A DNA stretch of 40,733 bases from an uncultured Lachnospiraceae bacterium. GTDB lineage: Bacteria > Bacillota > Clostridia > Lachnospirales > Lachnospiraceae. Below are positions 8,663 through 16,266 of the stretch, piece after piece (the stretch's first letter is position 1; each line of letters opens with the position of its first letter). Position numbers and translations under genes: made by a program. The DNA lies in contig CANPZZ010000007.1 in NCBI GenBank assembly GCA_947589125.1, positions 1 through 40,733 on the forward strand, written 5' to 3'. Under the pieces are notes generated by a model, which worked only from the letters and a program-made list of their open reading frames with translations, made no database searches and was not told where the DNA came from.

Positions 8663-9886
8663 TTACTTAAGCGCATGCTTCACATACGACCACACTCCCG
8701 CCGCGGCGAACAGCGGCAGCTCCAGCGCCGTCGCGATCACCATGGCTTTCGGCAGCCATATGGCGATGGAACCAACATTTATGAAGTCATAATCGAGCAT
8801 TGTATACAACATACTGGTCTGTACGCCGGCCGCGCCGCTGGACGGGATCAGGCTTCGCAGCCACAGCCCCACGCTCCCCGGCGCCGAGAAATAGACGAAA
8901 ACCGGCAGGACACAGCTGAAAAGCGCCGCGGCCAGAGCCGCAACCGTCGTCCGGATCCGGGCCGACAGAAATACGATCAGGCCAACCGTCGCCAGCAGCG
9001 AGAGCAGGCTGGCTCCCGCCGTGAACCACTGGATCTCAAGCACCGTCATATCCGCAAGCATTGTGGCGGAATACAGCATCTGGATCGACGTCCCCACCGT
9101 CTCCCAGCCGAACAGGCTGTCCGTGATCACAATAAACAGAACCATACAGACAGAAAATGTGAAGCCGCAGACCAGAAGGGCCGCCCCCGCCTTCGCCGCG
9201 CCCAGCGCCAGCCGGCCGTGGCGCATGCAGCGCTGGATATCGTCCGCCCCGGTCTGATAGTCCGAGGAAAATACCGGCGCCGCAATGACCGCGGCAAAAA
9301 GAGTCAGCACAAATCCCAGAAGTATCTGATAATCCAGCGCATCCGTGTTAAATCCCGGATAAAAATGATAGGGTGTCTCCACCTTTTCATAAAGCCGTAT
9401 GGCCACCGCTTGGGCCGCCGGGTGATCCTTCTGTTCCATGCGCATCAGGGACATAAGCCGCGCGCGGCAGGCGGCGTAATAATCGCCAAGCCCCGCCGGA
9501 TCGATATTCGGAAGTCCCAGGCCGATACCGGTTTCCGGGTCGGCATAGACCTCGTTCACGCCATGGAGAATGCCTGTCACCGGCAGGATCCGCCGGGTGC
9601 GGACGCCGTCAGGAAGGTCTCGGACCGTTTCCGCACCGGATTCCTTCAGGCACTGCTGATAGGCGGTAAGCGCGGCCTGCAGTTTCTCAGGCGTGACCTC
9701 CCCGGCTGTATCCGCCTGGATCTCCTTAAGCCGCCGGACAGCCGCCAGCCCCTTTAGTCCGTCCACTTCTACAAATGTCGTCGGGAGCCACGCCATCAGA
9801 AGCGTCATCACCAGGGACGCCAGGAGAAGGATCCAGGTGAGACGGGTCTTTAAGATGCGTTTTAGTTCCAGATAGAATACTCTCAT
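8663..9886 (-). CDS. ABC-2 type permease of the sigma-linked exporter
   Basis: A 407-residue membrane protein. One membrane helix (residues 17-36) is followed by an external domain of about 150 residues (37-185), then five or so further helices, the layout of ABC-2 permeases with a large extracytoplasmic loop. The ATG overlaps the stop of the upstream ATPase gene in an ATGA arrangement, so the two are made together. No close named family is recognisable and the substrate is unknown. Its gene ends 111 bases before the NEW3 gene, with no terminator that I can see between them, so the second exporter may be on the same transcript. Confidence 0.85.
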   Translation of the reverse strand: MRVFYLELKRILKTRLTWILLLASLVMTLLMAWLPTTFVEVDGLKGLAAVRRLKEIQADTAGEVTPEKLQAALTAYQQCLKESGAETVRDLPDGVRTRRILPVTGILHGVNEVYADPETGIGLGLPNIDPAGLGDYYAACRARLMSLMRMEQKDHPAAQAVAIRLYEKVETPYHFYPGFNTDALDYQILLGFVLTLFAAVIAAPVFSSDYQTGADDIQRCMRHGRLALGAAKAGAALLVCGFTFSVCMVLFIVITDSLFGWETVGTSIQMLYSATMLADMTVLEIQWFTAGASLLSLLATVGLIVFLSARIRTTVAALAAALFSCVLPVFVYFSAPGSVGLWLRSLIPSSGAAGVQTSMLYTMLDYDFINVGSIAIWLPKAMVIATALELPLFAAAGVWSYVKHALK

Positions 9887-11010
9887 GCGTTTCTGCCTCC
9901 CTTCTTTTGGCCGGATGCGCTGTCACTGTCCCGGTCAGAAGCGGCCTGTCCGCGTGTTCTGACTGTACCGGCTGCTCCCCGGAAACCACCTTCTAATGAA
10001 GACGCCTTCGCCGCCTGAACCTGCTCACGCCCCGAACTGTCTGCTAAATGCTGATCTGTTACCAACTTCCGCTGTTCACCAGTCGCATCATGCGCCATAT
10101 CCTGCGGAAACAGCCATAAATACAGATCTTCAAGCCTCGGGGCCGCTGGAATCGGCGCTGTTCCTGCGTTTGCCTCCGCTCCGGCACCCGTCATTCGTAA
10201 GGCCATTGCCTCCCCCGCATTCTCCGCCAGATACCGCACCGACACCCGGCCGTCCGCTTCATTTCTCAGGTTCACGACCCGCAGCCGCCGCTCGTATTCC
10301 GGCAGCCTCTCCGCCGAAATCACGCACTGCCAGACCTTACCGTCCACCAGTTTCACCAGTTCTTCCGTCGTCCCCTCAGCGATCAGCCCTCCGTCCTTCA
10401 TCACCGCGTTGCGGGTGGCGATGTATTCCACATCCGATACGATATGTGTGGAAATGAGCACGATCCGGTCCTTGGCAAATTCCGACAGCAGATTGCGGAA
10501 ACGCACCCGCTCTCCCGGATCCAGGCCGCTGGTAGGCTCGTCCATGATCAGCAGTTCCGGCTCATTTAACAATGCCTGGGCGATTCCCACGCGGCGTTTC
10601 ATGCCGCCGGACAGCTTGACGATCTTCTTGCGGTACACATCCGAAAGGCTCAGCATTTCCAGAAGCTCCATGATCCGCCGCTTCGTATCCCGAACCGGCA
10701 GACCCTTAAGCGCCGCCGCGTATTCCAGATAATCCTTCACCGTAAATTCCGGATAAAAGCCGAATTCCTGAGGGAGGTACCCGAAGATTTCCCGGTATCT
10801 GCCCTTCAGCGTACCGATGGGCAGCCCGTCGTAGCGGATCTGCCCCGCGTCCGGCTCCATGATCCCGGCAATCATGCGCATCAGCGTTGTCTTCCCCGCG
10901 CCGTTGGCGCCCAGAAGTCCCCACACACCGGGCGTAAGTGTCATGGACACGCCGTCCACGGCCCGCTTATCCTTAAATGATTTTGAAATATGATCGATCT
11001 GCAGTTCCAT
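9883..11010 (-). CDS. ABC transporter ATP-binding protein of the sigma-linked exporter
   Basis: A 375-residue ATPase with Walker A GANGAGKTT, signature KLSGGMKRR, Walker B LLIMDEPTSGLD and switch histidine ISTHI, all canonical. The core matches the CcmA/YhbG-like group that serves ABC-2 permeases. The catalytic domain and a beta-rich accessory region end near residue 305. The last 70 residues are Ser/Gly/Arg-rich low-complexity sequence without a family counterpart. The start at 11010 (MELQIDH) is family-like and has GGAGG eleven bases upstream; in-frame ATGs at 11028 and 11049 are alternatives. It lies between the sigma-linked membrane protein and the permease gene in one compact operon. Confidence 0.92.
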   Translation of the reverse strand: MELQIDHISKSFKDKRAVDGVSMTLTPGVWGLLGANGAGKTTLMRMIAGIMEPDAGQIRYDGLPIGTLKGRYREIFGYLPQEFGFYPEFTVKDYLEYAAALKGLPVRDTKRRIMELLEMLSLSDVYRKKIVKLSGGMKRRVGIAQALLNEPELLIMDEPTSGLDPGERVRFRNLLSEFAKDRIVLISTHIVSDVEYIATRNAVMKDGGLIAEGTTEELVKLVDGKVWQCVISAERLPEYERRLRVVNLRNEADGRVSVRYLAENAGEAMALRMTGAGAEANAGTAPIPAAPRLEDLYLWLFPQDMAHDATGEQRKLVTDQHLADSSGREQVQAAKASSLEGGFRGAAGTVRTRGQAASDRDSDSASGQKKGGRNA

Positions 11011-11105
11011 TCTCTTATTTTCCTCCATACCTGGCCATGTTCCAGCCATAAGCTAAATGGCATTGGCCGGTCATAATACAGCCCACAGGCCGCACAATCA
11101 ATCCT

Positions 11106-12164
11106 TCATGCCGTCCGCGGTTCCAGATACACCGCATTCCGCACCAGCTTCATTTCCCGCCGGACACAGAGCAGCGTGATCAGCGCACATACCGCCAGCC
11201 ACCCCGGCGTAAGCGTCTGCAGATAAAACCCATCCCACAGACGGCCCGCTATGCCCAAAGCCACAAGAAGCGCAGCGCCTATAGCCATACACGCCGCCGG
11301 AAACGCCGCCGCAGGAATCCTTCCCATCAGGCTCAGACTCAGCCACTTCGCCAGCAGAAACGGCAGCAGCAGATACAGAAGGACATTTCCTGCCAACAGT
11401 TCCGTCCACAGAACCGTCCCCAGGAAAACCGCTCCCAACAGCGCGGCATCCCCCATCGCGGTCATCAGCATTTTAGCCAGCAGAACTCCTGCGAAGGAAT
11501 ACCGGGAAGACGCCTCGATCTCTTGCATCCGATATCGGAACGTCCGATAGACAAACGGCAATGCGCTGACCGACGCCGCCAGCGACAATCCGCAGAGAAA
11601 GCGGGTCACGTAGCGCTCCTCCTGCCAGAATCCCCGGCCCATAAGAACCCACAGGACGCTTCCCAGCGCAGAGAATAACGCCGCCTGCACCGCCCACATC
11701 CGCAAGCCGATGAAACGGATCTGAAGAAGCAGAAATTCCCGGAAGGAACTGCGCGGACCGATTTCCCTCATTATTCCTGAACATCCAGCGTACCTGCCAA
11801 AGCGCCTTTCCGCCTCCTGCCTGACCAGGACGGCAGTCCGGCGCATACAGGCTGTTTCCCCAGGCAACCGTTCCACACATTCTTTCATTCCCTGCTGCTC
11901 ATCGCAAAGCTGCTTTTTCTGCTCAGGCACTCCCCGCCGTCCGCCACCCAACTGTTTCCCTTGCTCTGCCATTTCCCGCTGCTCATCGCAAAGCTGCTTT
12001 TTCTGCTCAGGCACTCCCCGCTGTCCGTCGCCAAACTGTTTCCCTCGCTCTGCCGTTTCCCATTGCTGACCGCCAGGCAGCTTCATCCGCGCCGGTTCTC
12101 CGCCCTTCATCGCCACGCAGAGACATTTCTCAAATTCCCTGCTGCTCATCTTCCCGCTGTTCAT
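11106..12164 (-). CDS. Uncharacterised membrane protein coupled to the ECF sigma factor, with internal tandem repeat
   Basis: A 352-residue protein I do not recognise. Residues 1-140 are hydrophilic and predicted cytoplasmic; residues 155-335 hold about six hydrophobic segments. Residues 41-96 are two copies of a 28-residue unit containing GVPEQKKQLCDEQ. The ATG overlaps the sigma-factor stop (ATGA), preceded by GGAGGTGA, so the two proteins are translationally coupled. This is the usual position of an anti-sigma gene, and a cytoplasmic N-terminus on a membrane body would suit that role, but I see no zinc-binding anti-sigma motif. It could instead be an extra membrane subunit of the ABC exporter encoded downstream. 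Function should be treated as unknown. Confidence 0.8.
   Translation of the reverse strand: MNSGKMSSREFEKCLCVAMKGGEPARMKLPGGQQWETAERGKQFGDGQRGVPEQKKQLCDEQREMAEQGKQLGGGRRGVPEQKKQLCDEQQGMKECVERLPGETACMRRTAVLVRQEAERRFGRYAGCSGIMREIGPRSSFREFLLLQIRFIGLRMWAVQAALFSALGSVLWVLMGRGFWQEERYVTRFLCGLSLAASVSALPFVYRTFRYRMQEIEASSRYSFAGVLLAKMLMTAMGDAALLGAVFLGTVLWTELLAGNVLLYLLLPFLLAKWLSLSLMGRIPAAAFPAACMAIGAALLVALGIAGRLWDGFYLQTLTPGWLAVCALITLLCVRREMKLVRNAVYLEPRTA
11877..12044. repeat. 84-bp in-frame tandem repeat, two copies plus a degenerate edge
   Basis: Two units of 84 bp (28 codons) lie head to tail; for example GCTGCTCATCGCAAAGCTGC occurs at 11894 and again at 11978. Copies differ at a handful of sites. A weaker third copy may continue past 12060. 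The repeat keeps the reading frame of the host gene. Confidence 0.9.
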
Positions 12165-12796
12165 GATTTCTCACCTCCGTCTTCCATCTGCCTCCGAAGT
12201 TCCTTCAGCGCAGCACGCAGCCGCGACTGCACGGTCCGAAGCGGCGTCTCCGTCACCGCGGCGATCTCCCGCAGGGTCAGTTCCTGCCCGAACCGCAGGA
12301 TCACGATCTCCCGCTGCTGCGGCGGCAGTCCGGACACCATCTGCCGGAGCGCCAGGGCCGACTCCGCCTGGCCGAAACCTTCTTCCACATACGCGGATTC
12401 CGCCGCCTCACAGTCTCCCAACGGTCCGCCTTCCATAGCCGGATCCTCTTTCCCATGCGCTCTCCAGCGCAATTTTCCTCCGTCTAACGGCACCTCGGCA
12501 TTCCATCGCCTCCTCCGCATGTCCGCGCAGACATTTCCCGCCACCTTATAAAGAAAGGCCTTGAAATGTCCCCGGTGGACATACCGGTCGAAATAACGGA
12601 TGGCCTTCAGAAAAGTCTCCTGCGCGGCGTCCTCCGCAAGCATCCGGTCCGGCACATGCCAGAGACAATACCGCAGGATCTGGCTGTAGTACATTTCCAC
12701 CAGTTCCTCCGCCGCGTCTCCGTCGCCGGCCTCTATTCGTTTCATCAGTTCATCTTCGCGCGTCAATGTCATTTCCTCCGGAGGGCGTCCCCTCAT
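12161..12796 (-). CDS. ECF-type RNA polymerase sigma factor
   Basis: A protein of up to 211 residues with the two ECF sigma domains. Region 2 is around residues 30-75 (ILRYCLWHVP, AEDAAQETFLKAIRYF) and region 4 is around 150-205 (LPPQQREIVILRFGQ, LTLREIAAVTETPLRTVQSR). The linker between them is long and Gly/Glu-rich. The start is uncertain: ATGs at 12796, 12772 and 12745 are all in frame and none has an ideally spaced ribosome site (GGAGGAA sits only two bases before the one at 12772). It heads the operon with the repeat-containing membrane protein and the ABC exporter and probably directs their transcription. The inducing signal is unknown. Confidence 0.9.
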   Translation of the reverse strand: MRGRPPEEMTLTREDELMKRIEAGDGDAAEELVEMYYSQILRYCLWHVPDRMLAEDAAQETFLKAIRYFDRYVHRGHFKAFLYKVAGNVCADMRRRRWNAEVPLDGGKLRWRAHGKEDPAMEGGPLGDCEAAESAYVEEGFGQAESALALRQMVSGLPPQQREIVILRFGQELTLREIAAVTETPLRTVQSRLRAALKELRRQMEDGGEKS

Positions 12797-12831
12797 ATAC
12801 TGTAACGTCCGGGATGATGAAGAATGATCAC

Positions 12832-12871
12832 AAAAAAGTCCAGAAAGATGAAAATATATCTTACTGGACTT
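12832..12871 (-). terminator. Rho-independent terminator after the YbaK-family gene
   Basis: On the minus strand AGTCCAG pairs with CTGGACT, with a further inner stem AAGAT/ATCTT, followed by TTTTT. It separates the esterase-deacylase unit from the sigma-factor operon. Confidence 0.85.
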
Positions 12872-12904
12872 AATTACTATCTCTGATAAATTTTAAACCG
12901 TACT

Positions 12905-13378
12905 TCACTTCACCACTACATCCGCCGTCCCGTACCGGATCACCTTCGCCAGATCCGCCGGACTCACTTCTACCTGGCAGCCTACCTTCCCGGCGCTGAA
13001 ATAGAATACGTCCATCTCTTTCACCGATTCGTGGATCGTGGTCTTAAAGAATTTCTTCATGCCGATGGGCGAACAGCCGCCGTGAATATAACCGGTAAGC
13101 GGCAGAAGCTCCTTCGACTTGACCATATCGATAGACTTCTCCCCCACTGCCTTCGCGGCCTTTTTCAGATCCAGTTCCTCCACCACAGGAATCACAAACA
13201 CGTAGTTCTGCCCGCTCTTTCCGACAGTCACCAGGGTCTTGAAAACGCGGCTTACATCCTCCCCGAGCGCCCTGGCAATCTCCTCGCCGCTGGTCGTGGC
13301 CGGAAGGTCGTAGGTATGGCTTTTATAGGGGATCTTCTTCTGATCCAGAACGCGCATGACATTTGTTTTCTCTTCCAT
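12905..13378 (-). CDS. ybaK: YbaK/EbsC-family Cys-tRNA(Pro) deacylase
   Basis: A 157-residue cytosolic protein of the YbaK/ProX editing family, which hydrolyses tRNA-Pro mischarged with cysteine. Family features are the conserved lysine in RVFKTLV, the central DLKKAAKAVG, and GGCSPIGMKK near residue 107, the GxxxPxG element of the editing pocket. The length fits the YbaK subgroup. The start at 13378 (MEEKTNVM) matches family N-termini; the ribosome site there (GCGAGA) is weak, and an in-frame GTG at 13429 that overlaps the esterase stop is a possible longer alternative. It lies directly downstream of the GDSL esterase gene and ends at a strong terminator. Confidence 0.92.
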   Translation of the reverse strand: MEEKTNVMRVLDQKKIPYKSHTYDLPATTSGEEIARALGEDVSRVFKTLVTVGKSGQNYVFVIPVVEELDLKKAAKAVGEKSIDMVKSKELLPLTGYIHGGCSPIGMKKFFKTTIHESVKEMDVFYFSAGKVGCQVEVSPADLAKVIRYGTADVVVK

Positions 13379-13425
13379 AAATTCTCGCTGCTTTCTGCCG
13401 CGCCGTGCGGCTCTATCCGTCAAAA

Positions 13426-14127
13426 TCACTCCAGATACTTCCGCAGATTCTGATACACGATCTCATACGCCTCCGCATACATGTGGACGCCCTCGATCGT
13501 ATATTCCGCTTTCAGGTTCCCTTCCGCGTCCGTCAGCCCATCATTGACATCGATGTACTCATAACCGTACCGGGCGGCCAGTTCCGCCACCTTCCCATTG
13601 ACCAGGCGGACATTCTCATTGGTACGGACCTTCAGCATCCCCTGGGCGCCGGGACTTAAGTCCACGCCCGCGTTCACCGGGTAATATGCCATCACGTACA
13701 CCTTCGTCTGCGGCAGGCGCTCCCTGCACTGCTTGAGAATCTTCTCATAATTGGCAAGAAGGCTCTCCATCCAGTCGCGGCCGTCGTCCCACTTCCGGAT
13801 ATCGTTGGTGCCGATATTGATAAATACCACCGAAGGCTCCAGATCAAAGAGTACCGTATCGATCTCCCGCAGGAAATCCTCGGTCGTCGTGCCGCCGATG
13901 CCGCGGTTGTAGACGGTCTTCCCAAGACCGTGGCTTGCGGCCAGCTCCACAACCGGAAACTGCTCCATCAGGGACGAACCGGTAAATAGGATCTGTCCCT
14001 TCTTCGCCACACGGTTCAGCGACCGGTAGCTGTGCACCTTACCGGCCTGCTCCTTTTTCATATGTGCCGCCATCTGTTCTCCGATGGCTTTCATTGTTTC
14101 GTTCATAGATTCCTTTGTCTCTGCCAT
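13426..14127 (-). CDS. SGNH/GDSL-family hydrolase (esterase/acylhydrolase)
   Basis: A 233-residue hydrolase without a signal peptide, so probably cytosolic. Block I is LFTGSSLMEQFP, a GDS-to-GSS variant with the nucleophile serine. Block II contains NRGIGGTTTED, block III is NIGTNDI, and the Asp/His pair is near the C-terminus in TIEGVHMY. The substrate cannot be told from sequence; acyl or acetyl ester cleavage is the family norm. The ATG at 14127 has GAGGAG close upstream, and the open frame beyond it is Arg/Lys/Asn-rich and not family-like. It has its own promoter (14277-14305) and is followed at once by the YbaK gene. Confidence 0.9.
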   Translation of the reverse strand: MAETKESMNETMKAIGEQMAAHMKKEQAGKVHSYRSLNRVAKKGQILFTGSSLMEQFPVVELAASHGLGKTVYNRGIGGTTTEDFLREIDTVLFDLEPSVVFINIGTNDIRKWDDGRDWMESLLANYEKILKQCRERLPQTKVYVMAYYPVNAGVDLSPGAQGMLKVRTNENVRLVNGKVAELAARYGYEYIDVNDGLTDAEGNLKAEYTIEGVHMYAEAYEIVYQNLRKYLE

Positions 14128-14276
14128 ATTCTCCTCTTCTCCCCGGATTTCCCGTTGATTATTCTTCCTGTTACTTCTCTGTTTTTCCCGCCGATATCCC
14201 TTCCAAATATTTCTCTTTTTCCCTTCGATCATCTTTCCGGAGTTTTCCGGCAGTCAGTCTGTTCTGTATAGATTAG

Positions 14277-14305
14277 ATTTTACAGCAAATCGTTTAGGAA
14301 ATCAA
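14277..14305 (-). promoter_or_regulatory. SigA-type promoter of the GDSL-ybaK unit
   Basis: On the minus strand TTGATT (14305-14300), a 17-base spacer and TAAAAT (14282-14277) preceded by TG. It lies just below the tRNA terminator and 150 bases upstream of the esterase ATG. Confidence 0.6.
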
Positions 14306-14320
14306 GAAACAGAAGTGCAC

Positions 14321-14351
14321 AAAAATACCAGCCGTTCTGCCAGCTGGTATT
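14321..14351 (-). terminator. Rho-independent terminator of the tRNA unit
   Basis: Minus strand AATACCAGC pairs with GCTGGTATT around a 10-base loop and runs into a T tract. It starts 8 bases after the 3' end of tRNA-Met. Confidence 0.9.
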
Positions 14352-14358
14352 CAATAAA

Positions 14359-14432
14359 TAGCGGAAGGGAGATTCGAACTCTCGACACCACGGGTATGAA
14401 CCGTGTGCTCTAGCCAACTGAGCTATTCCGCC
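14359..14432 (-). tRNA. tRNA-Met (CAT anticodon), elongator type
   Basis: Full cloverleaf on the minus strand, 74 bases: acceptor GGCGGAA, D arm AGCTCAGTTGGCTAGAGC, anticodon arm ACGGTTCATACCCGT with CAT, T arm GAGAGTTCGAATCTC, discriminator A. The 5' GGCGG with a G-U first pair resembles Bacillus elongator tRNA-Met and not the initiator. tRNA-Ile2 with a modified CAT is less likely. CCA is not encoded. Confidence 0.95.
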
Positions 14433-14443
14433 ATCGAGGGATA

Positions 14444-14516
14444 TGGGGCCAACAGGGCTCGAACCTGTGACCCCCTGCTTGTAAGGCAGGTGCTCTCCCA
14501 GCTGAGCTATGACCCC
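14444..14516 (-). tRNA. tRNA-Val (TAC anticodon)
   Basis: Full cloverleaf on the minus strand, 73 bases: acceptor GGGGTCA, D arm AGCTCAGCTGGGAGAGC, anticodon arm CCTGCCTTACAAGCAGG with TAC, T arm CACAGGTTCGAGCCCTGT, discriminator A. CCA is not encoded. It precedes tRNA-Met by 11 bases on the same transcript. Confidence 0.96.
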
Positions 14517-14547
14517 ATAACAACGCGACTCTCGCGACTGCCTAATC

Positions 14548-14576
14548 AGTATATATGTTGTTTTGTAAATTGTCAA
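14548..14576 (-). promoter_or_regulatory. Strong SigA-type promoter of the tRNA-Val/tRNA-Met unit
   Basis: Minus strand TTGACA (14576-14571), a 17-base spacer and TATACT (14553-14548), 31 bases upstream of tRNA-Val. The A/T-rich tract upstream of the -35 (14577-14600) could act as an UP element. Confidence 0.85.
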
Positions 14577-14595
14577 GCCTTTTGTGAAAATTTTT

Positions 14596-14640
14596 GTCAG
14601 GCCCTTTTTGTCAGGTCTGAAAATAATCGTCAGGCCTGAC
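14596..14640. repeat. Three GTCAGGYC repeats upstream of the tRNA promoter
   Basis: GTCAGGCC at 14596, GTCAGGTC at 14610 and the perfect 12-bp palindrome GTCAGGCCTGAC at 14629-14640. They begin 20 bases upstream of the tRNA -35 box. They can fold into alternative hairpins but lack a T tract on the minus strand, so they do not look like a terminator. They could be a protein-binding array; this is inference. Confidence 0.6.
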
Positions 14641-14696
14641 AAATGAATTTTTCATAGTCCTCTGATCATCCTGGCAGACTGTGAAACTTTCTCCCG

Positions 14697-14738
14697 CAAA
14701 AAGGACCTCCATGATAAGAATCACAGAGGACCTTTGCG
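14697..14738 (-). terminator. Rho-independent terminator after the DUF1540 gene
   Basis: Minus strand AAAGGTCCTC pairs with GAGGTCCTTT with one central T-T mismatch. An inner TGAT/ATCA stem closes the loop, and TTTTTGCGG follows. It is 20 bases past the DUF1540 stop. Confidence 0.75.
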
Positions 14739-14758
14739 GAAACGTTTTCTTAAATCTT

Positions 14759-15073
14759 TCACCTCAGCAGAAACGTGGCGCACTCCGTCTGTTCGGCCTC
14801 GGAAGCCCCGTCGCCTACGATTCCGATCCGCTCCGCCTCGCAGCGGCGTTCCCGGTTGTAGACGCAGTTGACGGCCTCACAGTCGATCTCCAGCCGGCTC
14901 TCCGGCGACTTAAACAGATTCTTGTACGAACCGTCGCTGCTCTCGTCAAAACTCCCGCAGCATGTCTCGCTGTTCTTGTGCGCCTCGCTTCCGTCCACAA
15001 TGATCGCCTGCTTACAGCAGCGGTTTTCCGCATTGTGAAGGCAGTTGGTTACGCTGCATTCCAGTTTGGTCAT
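14759..15073 (-). CDS. Small cysteine-rich protein with two DUF1540 modules
   Basis: A 104-residue soluble protein with two copies of the DUF1540 pattern. The first is about residues 4-42 (CSVTNCLHNAENRCC ... ETCCGSF) and the second about 66-102 (CEAVNCVYNRERRCE ... TECATF). The regularly spaced cysteines suggest metal binding. The biochemical function of DUF1540 is not established; it is common in Clostridia, often in sporulating species. The start at 15073 has AGGAGG eight bases upstream; the frame is open further up but lacks family character. It is monocistronic by appearance, with a terminator after it and the EVE-fusion gene 198 bases upstream. I could not identify a convincing promoter. 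Confidence 0.9.
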   Translation of the reverse strand: MTKLECSVTNCLHNAENRCCKQAIIVDGSEAHKNSETCCGSFDESSDGSYKNLFKSPESRLEIDCEAVNCVYNRERRCEAERIGIVGDGASEAEQTECATFLLR

Positions 15074-15270
15074 GATTATGTCCTCCTGCATAGATAAATG
15101 AGGGCCGCCGCGAAACGTTGTCATCTCCGACAGAAATTTCGCCGTTTCACCGCAGTCTTCTGAATACGTTTGCAGGAATAGGATACCCTTTTTCATTCGG
15201 ATTCATACTTGCAACAGACAGTTTGTACTCACAGAAAAAATTTTCCGCGCAGGCATATAAACTTTCCCGC

Positions 15271-16017
15271 TCAGCCCGGCTGCCCGCTCATCTCACAGCT
15301 CAGGCTGTGAGGAATCTTCCTCTGGCTCCGAACCGCGCAGACGCCAAAACCTTTCAAAAAATCGCGGGTGAACCGCGTCGGCTCATAGCGCTCCAGAAGC
15401 TCGATCTTCATGGCTTTTCGGATTGTCAGATTCTCATCCTCATAATGATACGGAAGATTCACTTCCACGGCTCTGCATTTATAGAGGACCGCGCAGACCG
15501 GTGCAGCCATGTACATGTAAATGGTATCGCCCACCTTGATGTCGGCGGTCTGCTTCCACTCCATAACCGGATTCTCCTGAAAACCGGCTTCCACATCGTA
15601 ATACTTCGGATTCGCCGGGATGATCCAGTCCACCGGGCCGCGCAGCCGCTCCTTTTTCTTCTTCGAGGCCGTAAGCGCGTAGCTTATGTCGATCAGATCC
15701 AGAACCCGTTCCCTCGGAACGGTTCCGTCCAGAAGGACAGATATCCACTCCGTATGGTTCATATGATAGGCCGGGAAAATGCCGGGCTCTGCCCGCAGGA
15801 TATCTCCCATGGCCGGATCACATTTCAGGTTCAGGATATCCGCCGGTTCCGGATCCGCAAGCCCCAGCCTGCGGCGGCTCACGTACATGAGAAGGCCGTA
15901 CCATTTGCGGCTGTCCGCGTGACGCAGGACCGCGCTGTCCGAGTCGCCCTGCCAGGGATAATCCGGGTCAGTTTCATATTGTTCCTTTACGTATGTCAAT
16001 ACTTCCTCGCGCGTCAT
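15271..16017 (-). CDS. MmcQ/YjbR-like domain fused to an EVE/PUA-like domain
   Basis: A 248-residue protein with two modules. The N-terminal part (about 1-115; KWYGLLMYVSRRRLG, NLKCDP, PAYHMNHTEWISVLLDG) matches the MmcQ/YjbR family of CyaY-like DNA-binding fold. The C-terminal part (about 125-240; DWIIPANPKYYDV, WKQTADIKVGDTIYMYM, RYEPTRFTRDFL) resembles EVE/PUA-like domains, which in other proteins recognise modified bases in DNA or RNA. No catalytic domain is visible. The start at 16017 has AGAGGAG seven bases upstream. A role in sensing modified nucleic acid is an inference from domain families only. Confidence 0.8.
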   Translation of the reverse strand: MTREEVLTYVKEQYETDPDYPWQGDSDSAVLRHADSRKWYGLLMYVSRRRLGLADPEPADILNLKCDPAMGDILRAEPGIFPAYHMNHTEWISVLLDGTVPRERVLDLIDISYALTASKKKKERLRGPVDWIIPANPKYYDVEAGFQENPVMEWKQTADIKVGDTIYMYMAAPVCAVLYKCRAVEVNLPYHYEDENLTIRKAMKIELLERYEPTRFTRDFLKGFGVCAVRSQRKIPHSLSCEMSGQPG

Positions 16018-16154
16018 GATCGTACTCCTCTCTTCGGACGCCGTCCTCTCCACAGCAGCTGTCTCACTAAAACAGGATCTTCCCGCATAAATGCCGCGGC
16101 GGCCAGCCGCCCACATACGCTTCTCCAGTCTGCTTTTCTATCAAATATTCTATC

Positions 16155-16188
16155 AAAAAGAGACGGCTGTTTCAACAACAACCGTCCC
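16155..16188 (-). terminator. Rho-independent terminator after the SPFH/Arc operon
   Basis: Minus strand GGGACGGTTGT pairs with ACAGCCGTCTC (two wobble pairs) and is followed by TTTTTGATAG. It lies about 80 bases past the Arc-like stop. Confidence 0.8.
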
Positions 16189-16266
16189 TTCGCACACATT
16201 CTTCCTTTGTACCTGCAATCGCATTATCTATCCATCCGCAATCGCGTTCTTCCTGCGTATCCACAA

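Noticed and set aside
8651-9757. Long plus-strand open frame (368 codons) opposite an ABC permease gene
   Set aside because: It has no ribosome site, no family character and an Arg/His-rich composition typical of an antisense frame of a GC-rich gene. The minus-strand permease has membrane helices and coupled neighbours.
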